Below are positions 23,624 through 32,703 of a stretch of 64,000 bases of DNA, piece after piece. Location of the stretch: NCBI GenBank assembly GCA_900473185.1, contig UCKU01000054.1, positions 1 to 64,000 of the forward strand, written 5' to 3'. Position 1 is the stretch's first letter, and each line of letters starts with the position of its first letter. Both the position numbers and the translations under genes were made by a program. The stretch comes from Hyphomicrobiales bacterium (GTDB lineage: Bacteria; Pseudomonadota; Alphaproteobacteria; Rhizobiales; Rhizobiaceae). The notes beneath the pieces were generated by a model, which saw only the letters and a list, made by a program, of their open reading frames with translations, ran no database searches and was not told the origin of the DNA.

Positions 23624-24406
23624 ATGCAAGCACCCTCCGTCGTATCCGCCAAGGATCTCTGTCTCAGCTACCAGACGAATGACGGCGCGGTGCACGCGCT
23701 TGCTGATGTCAATCTCGATATCCGCAGGGGCGAATTCGTCTCCTTCATCGGCCCTTCCGGCTGCGGCAAGACGACTTTCCTGCGCGTCATCGCCGATCTC
23801 GAGCGCAAGACCTCCGGCGACATCGCCATCAACGGCATGACACCGGATGAGGCCCGCAAGGCCCGTGCCTATGGCTATGTCTTCCAGGCGCCGGCACTTT
23901 ATCCGTGGCGCACGATCGAGAAGAACATCGCCCTGCCACTAGAGATCATGGGCTATTCGAAACCAGAACAAAAGAAGCGCATTGCTGGCGCCCTGGACCT
24001 CGTCGAACTCTCCGGCTTCGAAAAGAAATTCCCCTGGCAGCTCTCGGGCGGCATGCAGCAGCGTGCCTCGATCGCCCGCGCGCTCGCCTTCGATGCCGAC
24101 CTGCTCTTGATGGACGAACCCTTCGGCGCCCTCGACGAAATCGTCCGCGATCATCTGAATGCGGCGCTTCTGAAACTGTGGGCGCGCACTAACAAGACGA
24201 TCTGTTTCGTCACCCATTCCATTCCGGAAGCCGTCTACCTTTCCACCAAGATCGTCGTCATGTCGCCGCGTCCCGGCCGCGTGACCGATATCATCGACTC
24301 GACACTGCCGACGGAGCGACCGCTCGACATCCGCGAGACACCGGAATTCCTGGAAATCGCCCATCGCGTGCGCGAAGGGCTGAGGGCGGGGCATAGTTAT
24401 GAGTAA
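23624..24406 (+). CDS. ABC transporter ATP-binding protein (nitrate/taurine/THI5 family)
   Basis: ATPase of about 260 residues. Walker A is GPSGCGKTT, signature LSGGMQQRAS, Walker B LLMDEPFGALDE, and the switch His in VTHSIPEA. These match the SsuB/TauB/NrtD-type group used with NMT1/THI5-like binding proteins. A TTG at 23621 precedes the ATG at 23624. It is the first gene of an importer operon completed by the permeases at 24635 and 25516 and the binding protein at 26698. The substrate is unknown; a pyrimidine-related base or precursor is inferred from the neighbours. Confidence 0.92.
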   Translation: MQAPSVVSAKDLCLSYQTNDGAVHALADVNLDIRRGEFVSFIGPSGCGKTTFLRVIADLERKTSGDIAINGMTPDEARKARAYGYVFQAPALYPWRTIEKNIALPLEIMGYSKPEQKKRIAGALDLVELSGFEKKFPWQLSGGMQQRASIARALAFDADLLLMDEPFGALDEIVRDHLNAALLKLWARTNKTICFVTHSIPEAVYLSTKIVVMSPRPGRVTDIIDSTLPTERPLDIRETPEFLEIAHRVREGLRAGHSYE

Positions 24407-24427
24407 TAGGGTCTTGCGTTCGGTTGC

Positions 24428-24603
24428 TACCCCCCTCTGTCCTACCGGACATCTCCCCCACAAGGGGGGAGATTGGCTGGGGGCGCCGGTTTCTCCAAAC
24501 AACGAACATTGCGAACTGCACAACGTCAGCGATGTGCGAAGGTCAGGCCACTTGTCGATCTCCCCCCTTGTGGGGGAGATGTCCGGCAGGACAGAGGGGG
24601 GTA
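24428..24603. repeat. Inverted repeat pair of 46 bp (RIME/MITE-like element)
   Basis: Two 46-bp arms, 24428-24473 and 24558-24603, are inverted copies with one mismatch and an 84-bp spacer. Each arm also contains its own palindrome ATCTCCCCCAC/AAGGGGGGAGAT. It fills the 228-bp gap between the ATPase and permease genes. Such CCCCCTCTG...GGACATCTCCCCC units are common in rhizobial intergenic DNA. In mRNA it would fold into a large hairpin. Confidence 0.85.
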
Positions 24604-24634
24604 ACGTCAACCTCCACACCTGGAGGGACGCCGC

Positions 24635-25519
24635 ATGAAACCCGACACCTTCAAGGACAAGATCACCCCCGTCCTCACCATCCTGCTGGTACTGATCGCC
24701 ATCTGGTATGTCGCCGCCGTCTTCCTCAACGCGCCGTTCCAGCGCGATATGGACACGCGCAATAACGTCACCTCGACGACGACGGAATTCATCGGCAGGA
24801 CACTCTCCCAGCCGAAGCCCATCCTGCCTGCGCCGCATCAGGTGGCGCAGAACGTCTTCGAAAACACCTTCCTGCGAAAGCTCTCCAGCAACCGCAGCCT
24901 CGTCTACCACGCAGGCGTCACTCTCTCTTCCACCGCGCTCGGCTTTGCGCTCGGTACGCTGCTCGGCATCGTCATCGCCGTCGGTATCATCCATATCAAG
25001 GCGCTCGACCGCAGCCTGATGCCCTGGATTATCGCATCCCAAACCGTGCCGATCCTGGCGATCGCGCCGATGGTCATCGTGGTGCTCGGCTCGATCAATA
25101 TCACCGGCCTCATCCCCAAGGCGCTGATCTCCACCTACCTCTCCTTCTTCCCGGTCACGGTCGGCATGGTGAAGGGGCTGCGCTCGCCCGAGGTCATGCA
25201 TCTCGATCTGATGCGCACCTATAATGCCACGGCTGCCCAAACCTTCTGGAAGCTGCGCGTGCCCGCCTCCATCCCCTTCCTCTTCACCTCGATGAAGGTG
25301 GCGATCGCCGCAAGCCTCGTCGGCGCTATCGTCGGCGAACTGCCGACCGGCGCCGTCGCCGGCATTGGCTCCAAGCTGCTTGCCGGCTCCTATTACAGCC
25401 AGACGATCGATATCTGGGCAGCACTGGTCGCCGGCTCGGTCCTCGCGGCAATCCTTGTCGCCATTGTCGGCCTCGTCGCGAAGATCGTCGACCGCGCCAT
25501 GGGCGGGAGGCCGGCATGA
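24635..25519 (+). CDS. ABC transporter permease
   Basis: Permease of 294 residues, BPD_transp_1 type, with an N-terminal span (about 10-30), a loop, then five to six spans. The ATPase-coupling EAA segment is in MRTYNATAAQTFWKLRVPASIPFLFTSMK (about 190-218). It forms a heterodimer with the next permease: its stop overlaps the next start (ATGA). A strong ribosome site is present (TGGAGGGACGCCGC before ATG). It follows the 46-bp inverted repeat pair. Confidence 0.9.
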   Translation: MKPDTFKDKITPVLTILLVLIAIWYVAAVFLNAPFQRDMDTRNNVTSTTTEFIGRTLSQPKPILPAPHQVAQNVFENTFLRKLSSNRSLVYHAGVTLSSTALGFALGTLLGIVIAVGIIHIKALDRSLMPWIIASQTVPILAIAPMVIVVLGSINITGLIPKALISTYLSFFPVTVGMVKGLRSPEVMHLDLMRTYNATAAQTFWKLRVPASIPFLFTSMKVAIAASLVGAIVGELPTGAVAGIGSKLLAGSYYSQTIDIWAALVAGSVLAAILVAIVGLVAKIVDRAMGGRPA

Positions 25520-26643
25520 AGCAAGTCGTGCTTTCCTGGCAGGGCCTGATCGCCCTCCTCTGCGTGGCAGGCGCAATGGTCATGCTGCCTGTCTTTGGGG
25601 CCGGTGCCACACAACCTCCGTCCGCAGAAACCGTCATCCTGATCGCTATGATTGCAATCGTCGCGGCACTGATCTCCTTCGCACCCCTGTCCACATCGCT
25701 TGTCGCAACTGCCCTCTTCATCGGCGCCCATGGCGCGGCATGGCTGCTGCTCGGCACGCTCTCCGGCAATGAAGGCTCTGCCGGCATTTCCTTCTTCCTG
25801 CTGCTGGCCGCCTGCTGGCTGCTTGCCTGGCGCTGCGTGACGGAGCTTTCGGAACTCAAGCCGACAACACCGTCCGGCCAGTGGCTGCTGCGGCTGCTGA
25901 TCCCGGCAATCTTCGGCACCTGGATCCTCATCATCTGGGAAACGATCACGCGCGGCGCAGGTATCCCTTTCGTGCTGCTGCCGCCGCCGTCCGCGATCGG
26001 CGCACGCATCATAGGCTCCCTGCCGATCCTCAGCGAAGATATCAGGCAAACGATCTTCAAGGCCGTTCTGATCGGTTACACCATCGGCTGCGTCAGCGGC
26101 TTCGTCGTCGCCATCCTTGCGGACCGCTTCGCCTTTCTTCGTCGCGGTCTGCTGCCGATCGGCAATTTGGTTTCGGCTCTGCCGATGATCGGCGTGGCAC
26201 CGATCATGGTCATGTGGTTCGGCTTCGACTGGCCGTCGAAGGCTGCCGTCGTCATCATCATGACCTTCTTCCCGATGCTGGTGAATACGGTCGCCGGACT
26301 TGCAGCCTCCGGCAACATGGAGCGCGATCTGATGCGCACCTACGCATCGAACTACTGGCAGACGCTGGTCAAGCTCAGGCTTCCGGCCGCAATGCCCTTC
26401 ATTTTCAATGCACTGAAGATCAACTCGACGCTGGCTCTGATTGGTGCCATCGTTGCGGAATTCTTCGGAACGCCGATCGTCGGCATGGGCTTCCGCATCT
26501 CCACGGAGATCGGCCGCATGAATGTCGACATGGTCTGGGCCGAGATCGCCGTCGCGGCGCTTGCAGGCTCGATCTTCTATGGTGTCGTCGCCCTTGCCGA
26601 GAGGGCGGTGACGTTCTGGCATCCGTCTATCCGTGGTGGTTAG
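25516..26643 (+). CDS. ABC transporter permease with N-terminal membrane extension
   Basis: Permease of 375 residues. The C-terminal 260 residues are a normal BPD_transp_1 permease with the EAA-like segment MRTYASNYWQTLVKLRLPAAMPFIFNALK. The first 115 residues add three hydrophobic spans that are not typical of SsuC/TauC permeases (about 250-280 residues). The extension is in frame and starts with ATG overlapping the previous stop (ATGA), so it is probably real. It belongs to the same importer. Confidence 0.9.
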   Translation: MKQVVLSWQGLIALLCVAGAMVMLPVFGAGATQPPSAETVILIAMIAIVAALISFAPLSTSLVATALFIGAHGAAWLLLGTLSGNEGSAGISFFLLLAACWLLAWRCVTELSELKPTTPSGQWLLRLLIPAIFGTWILIIWETITRGAGIPFVLLPPPSAIGARIIGSLPILSEDIRQTIFKAVLIGYTIGCVSGFVVAILADRFAFLRRGLLPIGNLVSALPMIGVAPIMVMWFGFDWPSKAAVVIIMTFFPMLVNTVAGLAASGNMERDLMRTYASNYWQTLVKLRLPAAMPFIFNALKINSTLALIGAIVAEFFGTPIVGMGFRISTEIGRMNVDMVWAEIAVAALAGSIFYGVVALAERAVTFWHPSIRGG

Positions 26644-26697
26644 ACGTGCCCCGACCCCGCACCAGGGTCTGGGCATAACTTCAGAGGGAACAAGAAA

Positions 26698-27669
26698 ATG
26701 AAAAAATTGATGGTTGCAATGATGGCGAGCGCTATGTCGCTTGCTGCCGCCCACGCGATGGCGGCCGACAAAGTGGCGCTCCAGTTGAAGTGGGTCACCC
26801 AGTCGCAATTCGCTGGCTACTACGTCGCCAAGGACAAGGGCTATTATGAAGAAGAGGGCCTCGACGTCGATATCAAGCCAGGCGGACCCGATATCGCTCC
26901 CGAGCAGGTGATCGCCGGCGGCGGCGCCGATGTGATCGTCGACTGGATGGGTGGCGCGCTGGTTGCCCGCGAAAAGGGCGTTCCGCTGGTCAACATCGCC
27001 CAGCCTTATCAGAAGTCGGGCATGGAAATGATCTGCCGCAAGGACGGCCCGGTCAAGACCGAAGCGGACTTCAAGGGCCACACGCTCGGCGTCTGGTTCT
27101 TCGGCAACGAATATCCTTTCTTCGCCTGGATGAGCAAGCTCGGCCTCAAGACCGATGGCGGCCCTGATGGTGTGACGGTACTCAAGCAGAGCTTCGACGT
27201 TCAGCCGCTGCTGCAGAAGCAGGCCGACTGCATTTCCGTCATGACCTATAACGAATACTGGCAGGCAATCGATGCCGGCCTGAAGCCGGAAGATCTCACC
27301 GTCTTCAACTATACTGCCATGGGCAACGATCTCCTCGAGGACGGTCTCTATGCGTCGGAAGAAAAGCTGAAGGATCCGGCCTTTAAGGAAAAGATGGTCA
27401 AGTTCGTCCGCGCCTCCATGAAGGGCTGGAAATACGCCATGGAGAACCCGGATGAAGCAGCCGGAATCGTCGTCGACGCCGGTGGCCAGGACGAAAACCA
27501 CCAGAAGCGCATGATGGGCGAAGTTGCCAAGCTGATCGGTGACGGCACCGGCAAGCTCGACACGAAACTCTATGATCGTACGGCGAAGGCCCTGCTCGAC
27601 CAGAAGATCATCAACAAGGAACCCTCGGGCGCCTGGACCCACGACATCACCGACGCTGCCGCCAAGTAA
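26698..27669 (+). CDS. THI5/NMT1-type periplasmic substrate-binding protein
   Basis: Protein of 323 residues with signal peptide (MKKLMVAMMASAMSLAAAHAMA). The mature start KVALQLKWVTQSQFAGYYVAKDKGYYEEEGLDV is the classical NMT1/THI5-like signature that binds pyrimidines such as hydroxymethylpyrimidine precursors, or related small molecules. Binding residues cannot be assigned by eye. The gene follows the permeases by 54 nt, has AGAGGG as ribosome site, and is followed by a strong terminator, so it ends the operon. Confidence 0.9.
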   Translation: MKKLMVAMMASAMSLAAAHAMAADKVALQLKWVTQSQFAGYYVAKDKGYYEEEGLDVDIKPGGPDIAPEQVIAGGGADVIVDWMGGALVAREKGVPLVNIAQPYQKSGMEMICRKDGPVKTEADFKGHTLGVWFFGNEYPFFAWMSKLGLKTDGGPDGVTVLKQSFDVQPLLQKQADCISVMTYNEYWQAIDAGLKPEDLTVFNYTAMGNDLLEDGLYASEEKLKDPAFKEKMVKFVRASMKGWKYAMENPDEAAGIVVDAGGQDENHQKRMMGEVAKLIGDGTGKLDTKLYDRTAKALLDQKIINKEPSGAWTHDITDAAAK

Positions 27670-27695
27670 CGGCGTATCGATGCCGAAATGCAACG

Positions 27696-27726
27696 CGCGC
27701 GGGAAAACCTCCCGCGCGTTTTTATT
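27696..27726 (+). terminator. Rho-independent terminator of the importer operon
   Basis: Nine-bp GC stem CGCGCGGGA / TCCCGCGCG with a five-nt AAACC loop, followed by TTTTTATTTTTT. It lies 26 nt after the binding-protein stop. Confidence 0.9.
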
Positions 27727-28079
27727 TTTTGCACTCAATGAAAAAAATCGCCTTGCAACTGTCGCATTTGTCAGGCGTCAAACGTCAAGCATATGAGAGC
27801 CGATCAATCATCGTCATGTTCACATAACCCTGAGGTGATTGATGAGCCCCGCAATGGTAATTAATAGTATCTCGTGGGGAATTATTTTCTGCCGGGCTTG
27901 CACGTGGAGCAAATCGATACCACGTACTAGCCGGATTTGCCGGATTGGGACGATAAGCTCCGGCAAGTGGGATGCGGGTAAATACCTCTGAGATTTGGAA
28001 GACGGCATTCGCCCGACCGCGAGCCTGTTTGAGAACGCGCGAGTTCGGCCGATCCCGTCAAGAGATTGGACGACGACGC
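27727..28079. other. 353-bp intergenic region before the RND operon
   Basis: No supported gene. It is AT-richer than its surroundings in 27727-27870 and should contain the promoter of the efflux operon. I see no clear operator palindrome. Open frames on either strand lack ribosome sites and codon bias. Confidence 0.4.
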
Positions 28080-29312
28080 ATGGCACTCAAGCCGCAAGCA
28101 CTACTACGCGCCTCCACTTTCCCTGTCGCCGCTTCTGCGGTCTCGGTTCTCCTTGCCACCGCTTTTGCGGCCTCGGCTGTATTTGCTCAGGAATCCCAGG
28201 CCACGCATCCGCAGGCCCAGGCTTCCCAGAACCTGCCGGCAATCGTCGTCACCACGGCGGTGAACCGCACCCTCGTCGACCGTGTCATCGGCACGGGAAC
28301 GGTCAAGCCCGTCGAGGAAGTCTATATTCAGCCGCAGGTCGAAGGCCTCTCCATCCGCACCCTGAAGGCTGATGTCGGCGACAAGGTTCAGGCGGAAAGC
28401 ACGCTGGCGACACTGAACGATGATGCTCTGGTCCTGACCAAGAGCCAGATGATGGCGACGAAAGCCAAGGGCGAGGCAAGTCTTGCCCAGCTGCGCGCAC
28501 AGCTCATCGAGGCGCAGGCCAATGCCGAGCAGGCAAGGCAGCAGCAGGCCCGTGCCCAGGAAATGGGCAAGAAAGGCACGGTTTCGACCGCCCAGGTCGA
28601 GCAGGCCGATGCAACCGCCGCAGCCGCCAATGCCCGCGTTTCTTCCGCCGAGCAAGCAATCGAGGTCGCCGAAGCCGACCTCAAGGTCTTCGACAGCCAG
28701 ATCGCCGATGCGGACCTGAAGCTGGCGCGCACCGATGTGAAGACGCCGGTCGCGGGCATCATCTCAGCCAAGAACGCCAAAGTCGGCGCTATTGCAGCCG
28801 GTACCGGCAACCCGCTGTTCACCATCATCCGCGACGGCGACGTGGAACTTGTCGCCGAAGTCGCCGAAAGCGACATTGTCAGGGTCATGGCCGGCCAGAA
28901 GGCGACGATTTCGCTTTCCGGCAGCCGCGAGAAGCTTTCCGGCGCGGTGCGCCTGGTGTCGCCGACCGTCGATCCGGTCACCCGCCTGGGCCTCGTCCAT
29001 ATCTCCATCGACGATGACAGCAAGGCGCGTTCCGGCATGTATGGCAGCGCCGAGATCATCGTCCGTGAGACCGAGGGCGTATCGCTTCCGCTGACTGCGG
29101 TGCTCACCGGCAGCGAAGGCTCCTCCGCCCGAAGGGTCGAGAATGGCGTGGTGAAATTCGCCAAGATCGAGACCGGCATCCAGGACGGAGCCTATGTCGA
29201 AATCACAAGTGGATTGAAGACCGGCGACGAAGTCGTGGCCAAGGCGGGCGCCTATGTCCGCGACGGCGACCACATCACTCCGGTGCGCGAACAGCCCTCG
29301 GCTTCCAACTAA
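28080..29312 (+). CDS. RND efflux periplasmic adaptor (membrane fusion protein)
   Basis: Protein of 410 residues with an N-terminal signal segment (about 1-36, ending FAASAVFAQ), a biotinyl-lipoyl half-motif VKPVEEVYIQPQVEGL, a long Ala/Gln/Glu-rich coiled-coil hairpin (about 125-225), and the matching lipoyl half near VKTPVAGIISAKNAKVGA, followed by beta-barrel and membrane-proximal domains. It links the inner-membrane RND pump (next gene, 12 nt away) to an outer-membrane channel that is not encoded here. The ribosome site before ATG 28080 is weak. Substrate unknown. Confidence 0.92.
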   Translation: MALKPQALLRASTFPVAASAVSVLLATAFAASAVFAQESQATHPQAQASQNLPAIVVTTAVNRTLVDRVIGTGTVKPVEEVYIQPQVEGLSIRTLKADVGDKVQAESTLATLNDDALVLTKSQMMATKAKGEASLAQLRAQLIEAQANAEQARQQQARAQEMGKKGTVSTAQVEQADATAAAANARVSSAEQAIEVAEADLKVFDSQIADADLKLARTDVKTPVAGIISAKNAKVGAIAAGTGNPLFTIIRDGDVELVAEVAESDIVRVMAGQKATISLSGSREKLSGAVRLVSPTVDPVTRLGLVHISIDDDSKARSGMYGSAEIIVRETEGVSLPLTAVLTGSEGSSARRVENGVVKFAKIETGIQDGAYVEITSGLKTGDEVVAKAGAYVRDGDHITPVREQPSASN

Positions 29313-29324
29313 AGAGACCATCCG

Positions 29325-32300
29325 ATGAATTTTTCAGCCTGGTCCATTCGAAATCCGATCGCGCCGCTCCTGGCTTTCTGCCTGCTGATATTCATCGGCA
29401 TGCAATCCTTCAACAAGCTGCCGATCACGCGCTTCCCGAACATTGACGTGCCGCTCGTTTCGATCAGCGTAACGCAGAGCGGCGCTTCGCCGGCCGAACT
29501 CGAAATGCAGGTGACGAAGGAGATCGAAGACGCGATCGCCTCTATCACCGGCATCGACGAAATCCAGTCGACGGTGACCGACGGCAGCTCGCAGACCAAC
29601 GTCATGTTCCGGATGGAAGTCCCGACGGAACAGGCCGTACAGGACGTCAAGGACGCGATCGACCGCATTCGCAGCGATCTGCCGGCAACGGCCGAGGAGC
29701 CGATCGTCACAAAGGTCGATGTCGAAGGCCAGGCAATCCAGACTTTCGCCGTTTCCTCGCCCGATATGTCGCTGGAAGAACTCTCCTGGTTCGTCGACGA
29801 TACCATCAAGCGTGCGCTGCAGGGCCAGGCCGGCATCGGCCGCGTCGACCGTTACGGCGGCGCAGAGCGCGAAGTGCGCATCGAGCTCACCCCCGGCAAG
29901 CTCGATGCCTACGGCATCACCGCTGCAAGCGTGAACCAGCAACTGCGCGGCACCAACGTCGATCTCGGCTCAGGCCGCGGCCAGGTGGCAGGCAGCGAGC
30001 AGGCGATCCGCGTTCTCGGCGACGCCCGCAATGTCGCCGAGCTTGCAGACACGACGATAGCGCTGCCGAGCGGCCGTTTCGTCAAGCTGTCTGATCTCGG
30101 CGTCATCAAGGACACCTACGAGGAGCCGAAATCCTTTTCGCGCTTCAACGATACGCCTGTTGTCACCTTCGGCGTCTTCCGCTCGAAGGGCGCCAGCGAA
30201 GTCAGCGTCGCCGAAACCGTGGGGCAGAGCCTCGACAAGGTGCGGAGCGAAAACCCGAACGTGAAGATCGAGATGATCGACGATTCGGTCTATTTCACCT
30301 ACGGCAACTACGAAGCGGCCATCCATACGCTGCTGGAAGGCGCGCTGCTCGCCGTCATCGTCGTCCTTCTGTTTCTCAGGAACTGGCGTGCGACCCTGAT
30401 TTCGGCCATCGCGCTGCCGCTCTCCGCGATCCCGACCTTCTGGGTCATGGACATGATGGGCTTCTCGCTGAACCTCGTCAGCTTCCTCGCCCTGACGCTT
30501 GCGACGGGTATTCTCGTCGACGATGCGATCGTGGAAATCGAAAACATCGCCCGCCATATCAAGATGGGCAAGACGCCCTACCGGGCGGCGATCGAGGCCG
30601 CGGATGAAATCGGCCTTGCCGTCATCGCCACCACCTTCACGATCATCGCCGTCTTCGTGCCGGTTTCCTTCATGCCGGGCATTCCTGGTCAATACTTCAT
30701 CCAGTTCGGCCTGACGGTCGCCTTCTCCGTCTTCTTCTCGCTGATGGTCGCCCGCCTCATCACCCCGATGATGGCCGCCTATCTGATGCGTGCCGAAGAC
30801 GGCATGGAAGACCATCACGGCAATGACGGACTGCTGATGCGTGGATACACGCGTCTCATACGCGGCACGACCGGCCGCTGGTACACGCGTTATGCGACGT
30901 TGCTTGTGGCGATCGGCTTTCTGGTCGGTTCTGTCATGTTGCTCATGCAGGTGCCCGGCAGCTTCCTGCCGCCGGAAGATGCCTCGCGCATCGTTCTCTC
31001 CGTCGAGCTGCCGCCCAACGCACGGCTTGACGATACAGAGAAGACGACGGATGCGATCTATGACCGGGTCAAGGACATCAACGGCGTCGATAGCGTCTTC
31101 GTCCTCGGCGGCGCATCGCCGAAGGGCGAACTCGAACTGCGCCGAGCGACCATCACGCTCGCACTCGACAAGCTCGACCAGTCGCTGGTCAAGAAGGTGG
31201 TCAACGACGTGCTCGGCCATATCCCCGTTATCGGCCCGAAACTGCCGAAAGTGGAGGTCCACGGCCGCGAACGTCCGCAATGGGATATCGAAAAGGAAGT
31301 CTTCGCCAAGCTGCGCGACATTCCCGACGTCCATATTCTGAAGCTCAACGACCGCGGCGAACGCGACCTCTCGTTCAACTTCCTTTCCAAGAACGAGGAG
31401 GACCTGAATAACGCGGTCGGCATTCTGGAATCCAAGCTGCGCGCCGATCCGCTGCTGGCCAATGTCAGCGCCGACGGCGCCCTTCCCCGTCCGGAACTGC
31501 AGGTCCGTCCGCGCAAGGACGAGGCCGCCCGCCTCGGCATCACGCCGCAGCAGATCTCCGAGACGATCCGCGTCGCCACGATCGGCGACGTCGATGCGGC
31601 CCTTGCCAAGATCTCGCTCGACGATCGCCAGATTCCGATCCGGGTTCAGGCGTCACTCGACATGCGCCGCGATCTCGCCGCCATCCGGGCATTGAAGATC
31701 CAGACGGCCAGCGGCGGCACCGTGCCCCTCGCAACCGTCGCCAATATCGACTATTCGGAAGGCGTAAGCTCGATCAAGCGCAACAACCGTTACCGCGTCG
31801 TCTCGATCGGCTCCGACCTGCCGCAGGGCGTGGCGCTCGACACGGCTTCGGCCCGCTTCCGCCAGATCGTCAATGACGCCAAGATCCCGGCCACCGTGCA
31901 CCTTGCTGAAAGCGGCGACACCAAGGTACAGACCGAAATGCAGCAGAGCTTCGTCAACGCCATGCTGATGGGCCTCCTCCTGGTGCTGACAGTGCTGATC
32001 CTGCTCTTCAAGGATATTATCCAGCCCTTCACCATCCTGTTCTCGCTGCCGCTCGCCATCGGCGGCGTGGCGGCGGGCCTGATCGTCACCAGCAACCCGT
32101 TGTCGATGCCTGTCATGATCGGCATTCTGATGCTGATGGGTATCGTCACCAAGAACGCCATCCTGCTCGTCGATTTCGCGATCGAGATGCGCCACCAGGG
32201 CATGGCTCGTGTCGAGGCCATGGTCGAAGCAGGCCGCAAGCGCGCACGGCCGATCATCATGACCTCGATCGCCATGTCGGCCGGCATGCTGCCTTCCGCG

Positions 32301-32645
32301 CTCGGCGTCGGCGAAGGCGGCTCGTTCCGCGCGCCGATGGCGATCGCAGTGATCGGCGGCATTATCGTCTCGACGGTGCTCTCGCTCGTCGTCGTGCCCT
32401 CCTTCTTCCTGATCATGGACGATCTTTCCCGCCTGCTCGGCTGGATCTTCGGCCGCCTGGTCGGCAAGAAAGACAAGGAGGACCTGCCGATGTCGAGCGA
32501 AGATCTCACCCGCGTCGCCCGCGAGAACCGCAGCGACATCGACTCGCTGGAGGAACGCCTGAACGCGATCGAGAAGCCGGAAAGCAAGCGCAAGATTGCC
32601 AACGACACCAACGTGCTGCGCCTGCCGCCCTTCGCGGCTGAATAA
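29325..32645 (+). CDS. RND efflux transporter, HAE1/AcrB-like
   Basis: Inner-membrane pump of 1106 residues with the duplicated layout of RND transporters: TM1 (about 12-32), large porter loop, TM2-6, second loop, TM8-12. The TM4 proton relay is seen as GILVDDAIVEIENIARH with two adjacent Asp residues, as in the HAE1 drug/hydrophobe efflux group, and TM10-11 has KNAILLVDFAIEM with the conserved Lys. It carries a C-terminal cytoplasmic tail of about 60 residues (with EERLNAIEKPESKRK) longer than in AcrB. It ends the operon at a bidirectional terminator. Confidence 0.95.
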   Translation: MNFSAWSIRNPIAPLLAFCLLIFIGMQSFNKLPITRFPNIDVPLVSISVTQSGASPAELEMQVTKEIEDAIASITGIDEIQSTVTDGSSQTNVMFRMEVPTEQAVQDVKDAIDRIRSDLPATAEEPIVTKVDVEGQAIQTFAVSSPDMSLEELSWFVDDTIKRALQGQAGIGRVDRYGGAEREVRIELTPGKLDAYGITAASVNQQLRGTNVDLGSGRGQVAGSEQAIRVLGDARNVAELADTTIALPSGRFVKLSDLGVIKDTYEEPKSFSRFNDTPVVTFGVFRSKGASEVSVAETVGQSLDKVRSENPNVKIEMIDDSVYFTYGNYEAAIHTLLEGALLAVIVVLLFLRNWRATLISAIALPLSAIPTFWVMDMMGFSLNLVSFLALTLATGILVDDAIVEIENIARHIKMGKTPYRAAIEAADEIGLAVIATTFTIIAVFVPVSFMPGIPGQYFIQFGLTVAFSVFFSLMVARLITPMMAAYLMRAEDGMEDHHGNDGLLMRGYTRLIRGTTGRWYTRYATLLVAIGFLVGSVMLLMQVPGSFLPPEDASRIVLSVELPPNARLDDTEKTTDAIYDRVKDINGVDSVFVLGGASPKGELELRRATITLALDKLDQSLVKKVVNDVLGHIPVIGPKLPKVEVHGRERPQWDIEKEVFAKLRDIPDVHILKLNDRGERDLSFNFLSKNEEDLNNAVGILESKLRADPLLANVSADGALPRPELQVRPRKDEAARLGITPQQISETIRVATIGDVDAALAKISLDDRQIPIRVQASLDMRRDLAAIRALKIQTASGGTVPLATVANIDYSEGVSSIKRNNRYRVVSIGSDLPQGVALDTASARFRQIVNDAKIPATVHLAESGDTKVQTEMQQSFVNAMLMGLLLVLTVLILLFKDIIQPFTILFSLPLAIGGVAAGLIVTSNPLSMPVMIGILMLMGIVTKNAILLVDFAIEMRHQGMARVEAMVEAGRKRARPIIMTSIAMSAGMLPSALGVGEGGSFRAPMAIAVIGGIIVSTVLSLVVVPSFFLIMDDLSRLLGWIFGRLVGKKDKEDLPMSSEDLTRVARENRSDIDSLEERLNAIEKPESKRKIANDTNVLRLPPFAAE

Positions 32646-32661
32646 GCCTAACGCCATGAAG

Positions 32662-32691
32662 AAAAAGGCCGGGCATCGACCCGGCCTTTTT
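32662..32691. terminator. Bidirectional rho-independent terminator
   Basis: AAAAAGGCCGGG pairs with CCCGGCCTTTTT around a CATCGA loop. The poly-T on both strands makes it work for the plus-strand RND operon and the minus-strand LacI gene that stops at 32704. Confidence 0.9.
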
Positions 32692-32703
32692 CTTTTCTAA
32701 GCC

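Noticed and set aside
23939..25576. A 545-residue minus-strand frame crossing the inverted repeat
   Set aside because: It runs through the repeat and antisense of ATPase and permease; no motifs.
25393..27738. A 781-residue open frame on the minus strand opposite the ABC importer
   Set aside because: Composition (His/Asp/Arg-rich, no motifs) is that of a shadow; the opposite strand encodes a complete importer.
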